Below, piece after piece: positions 1-7,592 of a stretch of 53,606 bases of DNA; position 1 is the stretch's first letter; every line of letters begins with the position of its first letter. The position numbers were made by a program, and so were the translations under genes. This DNA is from Deltaproteobacteria bacterium. Its GTDB lineage: Bacteria > Desulfobacterota > Desulfarculia > Adiutricales > Adiutricaceae. The DNA is taken from contig JAITJP010000028.1 in assembly GCA_031278835.1 (NCBI GenBank), positions 1-53,606 of the forward strand, written 5' to 3'. The notes beneath the pieces are model-generated. The model did no database searches, had not been told where the DNA came from, and worked only from the letters and a program-made list of their open reading frames with translations.

Positions 1-4
1 TTTC

Positions 5-118
5 ATCGAGTCCGGCCCTGGGCCAAGAAACAGAAGCTTATCTCATCGATTCCGGCCCTTGGCCAAGAAAAAGAAGCTTATCTCATCGATTCCGGCCTTT
101 GGCCAAGAAAAAGATGCC
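5..118. repeat. Three tandem 40-bp units at the window edge
   Basis: Near-identical units begin at 5, 45 and 85 (each opens ATCGAKTCCGGCC and continues through GGCCAAGAAA), giving an exact 40-bp period. The third unit diverges at about 114. Because 40 is not a multiple of three, each unit is read in a different frame if translated. The array may extend left of the window. The sequence before the GyrI-like gene is open in its frame back to the edge, so the repeats could be either coding or an upstream spacer. Confidence 0.85.
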
Positions 119-148
119 AATTTTTTGAAGCTCTCATGGGAGGGTGCC

Positions 149-649
149 ATGTCCGACACTGTCTACATCGACGCCGTGGAAAATTTACCTAGGAAGACTT
201 TGGTCGGCTATTGCTCGATCCTCAATTCCAAGGAAGTGTCGCAATATTACGACCTTTTATGGTTTAAGTTTCTTGAGCGGCTCTCCTGGACCTTGATCCC
301 TCAAGAGCGGGACCTATACGGGATTTGCGCTAACCTCAACATGAGGGGCTTTTTTGAATATTGGACCACGGTCGAGGTTTTGCCGGGAGATATCGTTCCC
401 GATGATTTGATTGCCATGCCCATGGACGCTGGGACTTATGGCAGTCGGGTGGAGCGGCCCGAAAGGCCTCTCCCCATCTTCTATAGCCGCCTGACGGAGT
501 ACTGGGAAACCCCCCCGGACTACGTCCTTAACTGGAACCAGCCCTTTTATGAGCTGTATAAACCCAATTGGGCTAAGCGCAACGCGGTCAAGATCTGCGT
601 TCCACTTTACGCCTCGATCATGGAGCACCAACGACGGATGTCCGGGTAA
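149..649 (+). CDS. GyrI-like / AraC effector-binding domain protein
   Basis: This is a 166-residue protein resembling the GyrI-like (BmrR/Rob-type) small-molecule-binding domain. It has a YGICANLN segment, a central MDAGTYGSRV stretch matching the family's PAGTYA-type strand, a tyrosine-containing helix (FYSRLTEYWE), a YxLNWNQPFYELY segment and a final VKICVPLY strand. No DNA-binding domain is attached, so it would be a free-standing ligand-binding or sequestering protein. I chose the ATG at 149 because GGGAGGG lies 5 nt upstream and the length matches stand-alone family members (about 155 residues). A TTG start at 59 inside the tandem repeat is also open. The ligand cannot be predicted. Confidence 0.65.
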   Translation: MSDTVYIDAVENLPRKTLVGYCSILNSKEVSQYYDLLWFKFLERLSWTLIPQERDLYGICANLNMRGFFEYWTTVEVLPGDIVPDDLIAMPMDAGTYGSRVERPERPLPIFYSRLTEYWETPPDYVLNWNQPFYELYKPNWAKRNAVKICVPLYASIMEHQRRMSG

Positions 650-718
650 CCGGATTAACGGGACCCAGTTGAAGTAAGAGCGGGAATATTAAGAACAAAG
701 CTTTAAATCTGGGTCTCG

Positions 719-921
719 AGGTGACCTTGTGACTTAAAACTAATAGGTGAGCGCGTTACGGTAAAAAAGTTTTTGATGGTACTTGATTTCACCAAAAAAT
801 TCTGATAGATATAAAAGGCCAAACGTTAGTTCGAGATAAACGAAAAGGTCGGAAGGGACGAAAACGGTTAGACGGTTACGGCGCGAGCGTTTCACTTGGA
901 TTTAAGACCACAAGGTCACCT
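719..921. repeat. Inverted repeat flanking about 200 bp
   Basis: The left arm AGGTGACCTTGTG (719-731) has an exact reverse complement, CACAAGGTCACCT (909-921). Pairing continues inward imperfectly through ACTTAAA and TTTAAG. The 177 bp between the arms carries no ORF. It could be the terminal repeat of a small non-autonomous element or the closing stem of a structured RNA. No clear target-site duplication is visible. Confidence 0.5.
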
Positions 922-2140
922 GATAAATGCCAGAAAGGGTCATAGAATCCTTTAAAGTCTGAAGAACCTAGTCGATTTAAAAAATGTGAGGTTTTGTTAA
1001 GTAAAATTAGGTTTAGTTAAATTTTTTAAAGTAAAGGTAGCTTTGGTTTTATTTATTAAACATTAACCCGGCACTATATAAATTATAAATGATACGATAA
1101 AATAGGCTTAATAACGAATTTTAGACAGACGTAATGATGAGATAGCAATTAGTTATAAAAAAAATAACGTTAAACGTATTTAAGCGATATTTAGAGTGAT
1201 AGATAGAAAATTTAAAAAATAACCACAAATTGGAATTGATAAATAGCTTATTTATATAGTGTTTGATATTTATAGACTATAAAATGGTTATTTTGGTACG
1301 CTAAAGTCGATAAGGTACAATCTAAGTCCTCAGCGATGAATTTTAGACTGGGGTGATATGGTACAAGGCATTCTTTTTAATTTAACAACATATTGATTAT
1401 GATGCTGACCTTCGCTAATTTATAACATGTATAATTAATGCCAAGGTACTATATTTCACTTTTGTTAAGCGTAAGATTAGGTAGATGTCCTCGCAAAGAA
1501 GCATTGGTTACATACATCTCCTAGGCTATCCCATTGGTTCTATGACCCTGGCTTAAGTCCTTTGGTCACTCTTAGGCCGCCAGGGTTTGGGGCCGTCAAT
1601 CCCGGGAAGCTACACCATTTGATAGTCTGAATAAACTTAAGACCTCTGTATCTTTGGTTTTAAGGCGCCTTTGGGTAAGGATGACCAGGCCAGGTAAAAG
1701 CTTACTCCGCTATATTTGCCTTTAAAACTAGTTTTTAAGAAAAGAATATAGATATCTTAAGTTTTTGTAAAGTCCCCTTTGGGTAATAAATCGCTTAGCG
1801 ATTTAAGTTTACCTAAATGTTTTTTTATATCCCACAAGGTTTTAAAAAAAGATTATAATTTTCTCAACTTGTCGTGACGACGACTTTTAGAATGACCGGT
1901 CGGCTTATTTGAACTTTGTTTATGATAGTTTTTATTAACCTTTAAAAGAGCGAATCGGTAAGTCCACTATTTTACTTGATTTAAACTCGAACTATTTTAA
2001 AAATTTAAGGAGAGTGAATATTTAATGGTAACTTACCCTGGGATCTTGGAATAAACCCTAGAGGGCCTTTCCCAGACCAAGTCAGAAGCCGGTAAACTTA
2101 TGACTTGAATTTTTATAATAAAAGGGTAAGATCAATTGCC

Positions 2141-2489
2141 AGCTCAGTGGGCCCGGTGAGCCCAGCCTAACGGCTGATAGCTGAGCTTAATAAATCGACT
2201 TTTCGGTCATGGGAAAGAGGCTCCCTTAATAGGCTTCTAGACTAACGCCCGTGCACGGCCGTTCGTTAATAAGCCTAGCCAGATAGCCCGTTATGACTAA
2301 TGATTCTGGAGGATTCAGAATGGCCAAAAGGCGAACTCTATGGTAATCTACCTCGCCGGAGCGATCGGCCGGCGATAAGATGACCAAAGCTGACCTGACT
2401 ATTTTGGGTCAGTTGATTTGAACGTTTGGAAATAAAAACCTTAGCGTCCGGCCTAAGGGGTCCTGGCTTACCCAAAGCCGCCTGACCCC
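2141..2489 (+). other. Cluster of predicted hairpins, possible structured RNA
   Basis: At 2141-2187 AGCTCAG pairs with CTGAGCT and encloses two small stems (GGGC/GCCC and AGCC/GGCT), a three-way-junction shape. At 2231-2276 AGGCTT/AAGCCT encloses TAACG/CGTTA and the palindrome CCGTGCACGG. At 2353-2375 TCGCCGG pairs with CCGGCGA. CCTTAG/CTAAGG is at 2439-2458. At 2457-2489 GGGGTC/GACCCC encloses GGCTT/AAGCC. No known RNA family is recognised, and the strand is assumed from the downstream gene. Confidence 0.35.
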
Positions 2490-2608
2490 AAAGAATTTAA
2501 GGCTTTTGCTTTCAAGCCCCAATGAAAAAAGGGCTTGGCCGAGCCGCTCAAAATAAAAAAGGCCTGGGTTTTTCTTTCTGAATTTGAAGGTTGCTTGGGA
2601 TATTTGCT

Positions 2609-3292
2609 ATGACCTCTAAACAAAAGGTGGATCCAAAATATAAAATTTTTGGAGACGTCGTAAGTTTACCTCTTTATGAAGATTCCTCCAAGACCAAGGA
2701 CCATATCATCTTGGAATCGACGATATTGTTTGCCAAAAAAGGCTTCGACGCCGTCTCGATTAGAGACATCGCCGCCGTCATAGGCATCAAGCCATCGAGT
2801 TTATATAATCATTTTGAGAGTAAGGAAGCTTTATTTGACGCCGTCATCAAGCACGCTGAGGATCTATACCTTTTATATTTTCAGCACCTTGATTCCATGA
2901 TCAAAGCTTCAGGCACGTTTTCGGAAATCCTGGATGTCATTTTTTTAGAGCCAATTAAAATGTCCAATACCTTTACGTGCTATGCCTTTTCTTTAGTTCA
3001 GACCGAGCAATTTCGTTACAACCGGGCCTCGATGATTTTTACCAATACCTTCTTGGAATATAGCATCAACTTCTTTAAGAAGCACTTTGACGATTGCGTA
3101 GCCAAGGGCTTATGTCAGCCTTTCGATTGCCGGACCGTCTCCATGGTCATCATGCATAGCGTCCTGATTGGCATTAACCTCCGGGTTCACGAATACCTGG
3201 AACAGCATCCGCCCTACTCCTTTGCTGAGATGTTTAACGACCTTAAGCATTTTATCATGCGAATCGCCTGTCCCGAGGCCTACGAGGACTAA
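2609..3292 (+). CDS. TetR/AcrR-family transcriptional regulator
   Basis: This 227-residue protein has a classic N-terminal TetR helix-turn-helix: a helix with LFAKKGFDAVS, then IRDIAAVIGIKPSSLYNHF at about residues 50-70, followed by an all-helical ligand-binding domain without an obvious family signature. It is expected to be a dimeric cytoplasmic repressor. I chose the ATG at 2609 because GGGA lies 8 nt upstream; a TTG at 2591 would add six residues. It is paralogous to the N-terminal 225 residues of the next gene: both keep SLYNHF, a CYAxSLV segment and a similar C-terminal helix. The ligand and targets are unknown. Confidence 0.85.
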   Translation: MTSKQKVDPKYKIFGDVVSLPLYEDSSKTKDHIILESTILFAKKGFDAVSIRDIAAVIGIKPSSLYNHFESKEALFDAVIKHAEDLYLLYFQHLDSMIKASGTFSEILDVIFLEPIKMSNTFTCYAFSLVQTEQFRYNRASMIFTNTFLEYSINFFKKHFDDCVAKGLCQPFDCRTVSMVIMHSVLIGINLRVHEYLEQHPPYSFAEMFNDLKHFIMRIACPEAYED

Positions 3293-3827
3293 GGCTAAGC
3301 CCAGAGCCGAAAGGGATAATGACTTTTCCCCTAAAGGGCGGCCTTAAGCCTAAATTCAAATGGTCAAAGGCGACCTGGCTTTATTTGACTAGGGGCCGTT
3401 TAAGGCCAATAGAAATTTTTACGATAATGACAAGATATTCTCAAGGTTAGGTGCAACAAAGAGATTTTAAATGGAAGGGTTAATTTATAGGTAGAAATTT
3501 TAACCTATTTCCGTTACAAGTTTTAAAGGCGCTAGATAAGTTGGTTTTTTTTACTACTAGTGTAAATTTAGCTTAAAATAGCTATTTTATACTTGGTAGA
3601 GGGATTTTTTGGCCCTAATAAAATGTCGATAATTGTAAGTCATTTCAAATGTTTAATTATCGAACCGCGGTCATTGGCTATTTAGGCTCAGGATAAAAGG
3701 CCGGTTTTTTGGGAGTTTAGACTCTAGGGTTAAAAAAAACCTCGGTTTTTTTAGGCGCTTAGGCCCTAGGCTCAGTTATTAAACCGATATTGCTTATGAT
3801 GGGCTTGTTTATTTAATGGTTTAAGAA

Positions 3828-3851
3828 TAGATATCCATGTATAGATATCTA
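3828..3851. promoter_or_regulatory. Candidate operator dyad
   Basis: TAGATATC and GATATCTA are exact inverted 8-bp arms separated by 8 bp. This size is typical of operators bound by dimeric TetR-type repressors. It lies about 160 bp upstream of the second TetR-type gene. Function is inferred from position and symmetry only. Confidence 0.3.
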
Positions 3852-3944
3852 AAAAGAAAAAAAGATTTGTAAAATTCTGATTCTAAGATCTATATCATGA
3901 AATAATATTTGATTATAGGTTTTAGTTAATCAAAAAACAATTTA

Positions 3945-3961
3945 AATACACTAAGTGTATT
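3945..3961. promoter_or_regulatory. Candidate operator palindrome
   Basis: AATACACT and AGTGTATT are exact inverted arms around a single A, giving a 17-bp odd-length palindrome, the format common for TetR-family operators. It lies 48 bp upstream of the ATG at 4010, a fitting place for autorepression. Confidence 0.4.
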
Positions 3962-3969
3962 ATATATTA

Positions 3970-3990
3970 TTACTTTTTTTAAAAAAGTAA
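3970..3990. promoter_or_regulatory. AT-only dyad just upstream of the second TetR-type gene
   Basis: TTACTTTTTT and AAAAAAGTAA form exact 10-bp inverted arms around one T, ending 19 bp before the start codon. In RNA this would be a weak hairpin immediately upstream of the Shine-Dalgarno GGAG at 3999. It could affect translation or be part of an operator. Confidence 0.3.
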
Positions 3991-4009
3991 TTGTGTTTGG
4001 AGCCTTTAA

Positions 4010-5836
4010 ATGTGCAATAAGCAAGTAGATCGGTTTTTTCAACTCTTTGAAGATGATGTCACCGATAAGGTTTCCATGGATATGCCCATGACCAAAGCCA
4101 AACTGCTCATGGAATCCATGATCATGTTTTCCGAGCGAGGCTACGATGGCATTTCCGTTAGGGATATTTCCGACGCGGTGGGTATCCAGACCTCGTCTTT
4201 GTACAATCACTTCAAGTGCAAGCAGGAACTCTTGGAGGTGGCCATCGAGCTGTCCTCAAACCTTTACTACCTCTACCTAAACTGCGTGATGGAAAAATAC
4301 AATAAGGCCGTCACCTTGATCGACATGCTCGACGCCGTGGTTCAGGATCCCAAGAAGGCCTTTAACGCCACCTCATGTTACGCGCTTTCTCTGGTTCACT
4401 GCGAAAAATATCGTAACCCCCGATCGGCCAAGGTCTACGCCAATATCTTCATCGATCATAGCGTCCAATTCTACAGGAATATTTTCCTGGATCTGGTGGC
4501 CAGAGGGGCTTGCTCCGATTTTGACACTAAAACGGCGGCCATTATTGTTAATAACGCCTTCCATACGGCCATTAGCCTATCCATGCAAGATTATCTTGGC
4601 TTTAGGCACGAACCCGATTTCTCGGAAATGGTCTACGGGATTAAGGAACTCATCTTAAAGCAAGTTTATCCAGGCGGAAAAATTAGCGACTTTGACGAAA
4701 AGGAAGCCCCGCGTCTGCCCCCTTTTCCCAAGGAGATGATGAATTTCCAAAAGACCGGTGAGGCCATGGATTCGGCTCAAGGCCAAGACCTTGAGAAGAT
4801 GATGTCTCACTTCTCGCCCGAGCTTGGCCAGGTTTTTTCCGACCATCTCGATAGCTACTTAAAGCTGATCAAAGCCGACTGTGGGGAGTTAACCAACTTT
4901 CAGATAGGAAACGAAAGCCAAACGGTCATTCAATTTTTAAAGGAAAATTATTTAGAATCCGTGGCTAGCCAAGCCACCAACTTAGAACAAGCTATGCTAA
5001 TCACGAAAGCCATGGAAGCCCACGCGGAGAACTGGACCAAGCTCAAAGAGAGCATCCAGAAAAAGATCAAAAACGCCGAGATCAAGATCCAAGACATCTT
5101 CGCCGTCTTCCTCACCATCGAAAAGGAGTATGAGCGGGTCTACAAGCGCCATTACGAATATAGCCTAACCAATAGCCGTCCGGCTGAGGTTAGCGCTAGG
5201 CTAGTCGAGAGTTTACAGGCCTCCATGAAAACCGTCTTTGGCCTTCTGGAAAAGGCCGACCCGGGCCGCCCGGCCGTCGGCGAGCAGGCTCTGGAGACGG
5301 TCAGCCTGGTCGCCTCCGAAAGGGACCCAGCCGAGCTTAAGAGCCGGCCAAGCCCTGGGGGCCCCTCGGATAAAGAGCTAGTCTATGGCGCCCAGATCTT
5401 GTCTTCAAAAAAAGTCGAGTTGGCCATCGACTCCTTACTCAATGACATGATGGTGAACCAAGCCATGACTCGAGGAAAAGGTGACAAAATGTTAGAGAAC
5501 TTAACCCCTGAAAAAGACGGGAAAGGACTCGAAGTGAGGGAGCCTGGTTCGGGCTTTTTCAGCCAAAGGAAATCTTATGGAAACGGTTCGCTGAAACGGA
5601 CCGATCACAAAAACTTGGACGTTTTCGTCAAGGTTAACGGCAAAATCGTGAAGCGCCCCGAACCGAGACTTGAGCCAATCCAGCCCATGCCCACCATGCC
5701 CAAGGACGAGCGCCGGGAACCCGACAGCCAAGCCACTAGGTCCCTGGCCCCGAAGGCCGAACTCGACGACCTGCCCTTAAAGTCCGAGATCTGGAGCGCC
5801 GCCGAGGTCATGTGTAAAAATAAAACCAGGAGCTAA
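4010..5836 (+). CDS. TetR-type regulator with long C-terminal extension
   Basis: This 608-residue protein begins with a TetR helix-turn-helix (about residues 35-75, VRDISDAVGIQTSSLYNHF) and a helical domain to about residue 225, paralogous to the protein at 2609-3292. The remaining roughly 370 residues match no family I recognise. They comprise a helical, charged region (about 240-410, including an EHAENWTKLKE-type amphipathic stretch), a low-complexity linker rich in Pro, Gly and Ser, and a basic, proline-rich tail. No membrane segment is visible. TetR proteins are usually 190-230 residues, so this is nearly three times normal. GGAG at 3999 supports the ATG at 4010. The dyads upstream suggest autoregulation. 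The extension may mediate oligomerisation or partner binding, but this is unproven. Confidence 0.8.
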   Translation: MCNKQVDRFFQLFEDDVTDKVSMDMPMTKAKLLMESMIMFSERGYDGISVRDISDAVGIQTSSLYNHFKCKQELLEVAIELSSNLYYLYLNCVMEKYNKAVTLIDMLDAVVQDPKKAFNATSCYALSLVHCEKYRNPRSAKVYANIFIDHSVQFYRNIFLDLVARGACSDFDTKTAAIIVNNAFHTAISLSMQDYLGFRHEPDFSEMVYGIKELILKQVYPGGKISDFDEKEAPRLPPFPKEMMNFQKTGEAMDSAQGQDLEKMMSHFSPELGQVFSDHLDSYLKLIKADCGELTNFQIGNESQTVIQFLKENYLESVASQATNLEQAMLITKAMEAHAENWTKLKESIQKKIKNAEIKIQDIFAVFLTIEKEYERVYKRHYEYSLTNSRPAEVSARLVESLQASMKTVFGLLEKADPGRPAVGEQALETVSLVASERDPAELKSRPSPGGPSDKELVYGAQILSSKKVELAIDSLLNDMMVNQAMTRGKGDKMLENLTPEKDGKGLEVREPGSGFFSQRKSYGNGSLKRTDHKNLDVFVKVNGKIVKRPEPRLEPIQPMPTMPKDERREPDSQATRSLAPKAELDDLPLKSEIWSAAEVMCKNKTRS

Positions 5837-5886
5837 CCAACCAGCTTAGCCAGAGCCGAGACCAACCAAACAGAGCCGAAACGAAT

Positions 5887-5921
5887 AAAAGCCTCTCCCA
5901 GCCTGGGGGAGGCTTTTTTCG
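5887..5921 (+). terminator. Rho-independent terminator
   Basis: GCCTCTCCC pairs with GGGGGAGGC (one G-U pair) over a short AGCCT-type loop, flanked by AAAA and followed by TTTTTT. It ends transcription of the extended TetR-type gene, whose stop is about 50 bp upstream. Confidence 0.85.
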
Positions 5922-6160
5922 TTTCGAAAATAAGCTTAGCCCTTAATAGGAACTCGGGATTTTTTCTGTCAAGGTTGCGAAATGGGTGGGGAAAGGTATA
6001 TGATAGGCCCGGTTTGGGGCTGATGGTCGTAAATGAGGGGGAGATCATGATGATTTAGAACTGGTTTATAAATAGTTTTGCTTTTATTAAACCTTTGTTA
6101 GGCAATCTTGGATGATTGGCTATTTTATGGGGCTTTGGTGATTTGAAAGGAGCTATGGGC

Positions 6161-7168
6161 ATGAAGGCTCAGTTAAAACCGCGCCTAGATTTATTTGACC
6201 GGCTGGAACTTAGAAAAGTCATCCCCTTGGTGACGCCCTATGTCATCTACATCGACCCTTGCGACCAGTGCAATTTTCAGTGTAAGTTTTGCCCAACCGG
6301 TGATCGGGAATTAATGAAAAAAATTCCCGGCCGCCAGCATGGCCCCATGGAGTTTGAAAAATTTAAAAAACTCATTAAGGCGGTTAATGAGTTTGAAGAA
6401 AAGGTCAAGGTCATTAGGCTCTATAAGGACGGCGAGCCGCTTTTGAATCCCAGGCTGGCTGACATGATTAGCTTCGCCAAAGAGGCCAACTGCTGCGAAA
6501 AAATCGACACCACCACCAACGCCTCGCTTTTGAGCCCGGCCTTAAGTAGGAGCCTAATTGAGGCCGGATTGGATAGGATAAATATCTCAGTTGAGGGCAT
6601 TAACGCGGCCCAGTACCAGGATTTTTCCGGCATTAAGCTCGACTATGACAAATTCGTAAAAAACATCGCTTATTTTTATGAACACCGCCAGGGCTGCGAG
6701 ATGAACATCAAAATTAACGGCGATATTTTGACCGAAGAACAAACCAAGCATTTTTTCAAGACTTTTGGCGACATCACCGATGGCATTTTTATCGAGCACG
6801 CCATTGATTACTGGCCGACCTTCAAGCAAGAGAAAGTTGAGATTAACCAAGACATAGGCATTTTGGGCCACCAGGCCAAGGAAGTTAAAGTTTGCCCCTA
6901 TGTTTTTTATGAAATGGCCATTAATTCCGATGGCAGCTATAGCATGTGCCGCTTTGATTGGAAAAGGGTCTTGATTTTGGGTCGGGACATGGGCATTTAC
7001 GCCTCGCCAAAAAAGATTTGGAACAGCATTATTTTGTGGAGTTTTCAGCAGAGATTTTTGCGCTTGGAGCGCGATTCTTTCTTTTACTGCGCCAATTGCG
7101 GGGAGATGAAACAAGGCCTTACCGAGGATCTCGATGAATTTGCCGAGGAACTTTTGGAAAAAATGTGA
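6161..7168 (+). CDS. Radical SAM protein with SPASM-like C-terminus
   Basis: This is a 335-residue radical SAM enzyme. The CxxxCxxC cluster motif is C37/C41/C44 (CNFQCKFC), preceded by an extra cysteine at 34. DGEPLLNP (a GGEPL-like motif) and TTNASLL follow as in the core barrel. The C-terminal part has further cysteines in CPYVFYEMAINSDG, SMCRFDW and FYCANCGE, the layout of a SPASM/twitch auxiliary iron-sulfur domain. AAAGGAG at 6146 positions the start at ATG 6161, with in-frame ATG 6155 and TTG 6116 as alternatives. Family members modify peptides, sugars or cofactors. No precursor peptide gene is visible beside it, so the substrate is unknown. It stands alone between two terminator-like elements. 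Confidence 0.8.
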   Translation: MKAQLKPRLDLFDRLELRKVIPLVTPYVIYIDPCDQCNFQCKFCPTGDRELMKKIPGRQHGPMEFEKFKKLIKAVNEFEEKVKVIRLYKDGEPLLNPRLADMISFAKEANCCEKIDTTTNASLLSPALSRSLIEAGLDRINISVEGINAAQYQDFSGIKLDYDKFVKNIAYFYEHRQGCEMNIKINGDILTEEQTKHFFKTFGDITDGIFIEHAIDYWPTFKQEKVEINQDIGILGHQAKEVKVCPYVFYEMAINSDGSYSMCRFDWKRVLILGRDMGIYASPKKIWNSIILWSFQQRFLRLERDSFFYCANCGEMKQGLTEDLDEFAEELLEKM

Positions 7169-7592
7169 TTTTGAGTAAAAACTGGCCCAGGAACTTTGAA
7201 AATAAAAAAATAAAAAAAAATTTTTTTTTATTTTTTGGTTGTGGTAAGATTGAACCATCGAAGAAGATTTTGGCTTGGTTAAGAAAAGAATTGGGCTGGT
7301 TTTTGGCCATTTGGCTTTGTCTTTTTTGCCGCGTTTTTGACACAATTGGTTTTGGACTAATCAGTCATTCTGAAGGTCGAAGGCATCCACCGGGATGTGA
7401 CTTCGGCTTTTTTTTTAGCCTCGGCTTGGTTTTAGTTTTTTTATGAAAGTCGTCGAGACTTTCATTGGCTGGGGTGTTAAAGTTTTATCATGAGCGTTTT
7501 TTGTGGGTGATTTTACCCGTTTTTCATAGTTTTGGAATTGACTAAGCCAGTTGGTAAATTTAGTTAGTTTGGTTCCAAACTTGGGAGGAATA
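7169..7592. other. Spacer between radical SAM gene and sulfhydrylase gene
   Basis: This 424-bp spacer contains a perfect 32-bp all-A/T palindrome (7205-7236), a terminator (7377-7416) and a small hairpin, TGAAAGTC-loop-GACTTTCA (7444-7464). A short open frame crosses it (7165-7446) but is low-complexity (NKKIKKNFFLFF-type) and runs through the terminator, so I do not call it a gene. A weak promoter-like TTGACT at 7538 precedes the sulfhydrylase gene. I do not recognise a SAM or other riboswitch. Confidence 0.55.
7377..7416 (+). terminator. Rho-independent terminator
   Basis: TCGAAG and CTTCGG arms, with an inner ATCC/GGAT pairing, form an imperfect stem followed by nine T residues. It lies about 210 bp downstream of the radical SAM gene and would stop read-through towards the sulfhydrylase gene. 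Confidence 0.65.

Larger units (their letters stand above)
650..2608. other. Long ORF-poor spacer (about 1.96 kb)
   Basis: No ORF of more than about 60 codons with a plausible start is seen on either strand. The first two thirds are AT-rich; from about 2030 the GC content rises and hairpins become dense. A 13-bp inverted repeat lies at 719-731 and 909-921. A short hairpin (TAAATCGC, loop TTA, GCGATTTA) is at 1788-1806. I see no tRNA, rRNA, insertion sequence or group II intron. It may be a decayed gene, an RNA-coding region or a regulatory spacer. Confidence 0.6.
3293..4009. other. AT-rich spacer between the two TetR-type genes
   Basis: This 717-bp interval has no credible ORF. A poly-A/poly-T hairpin centred on CTCG lies at 3733-3752. 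Three dyads sit in the last 180 bp before the second regulator gene and are listed separately. No promoter can be picked with confidence because the last 200 bp is almost entirely A and T. Confidence 0.5.

Noticed and set aside
650..2608. tRNA, tmRNA or group II intron in the ORF-less region
   Set aside because: No T-loop, acceptor-stem or domain V pattern was found on inspection.
6587..7345. 252-aa frame antisense to the radical SAM gene
   Set aside because: It lies entirely opposite a well-supported gene and reads as low-complexity residues with no recognisable family.
7165..7446. 93-aa frame after the radical SAM gene
   Set aside because: It crosses an A/T palindrome and a rho-independent terminator and has low-complexity sequence; no ribosome site.
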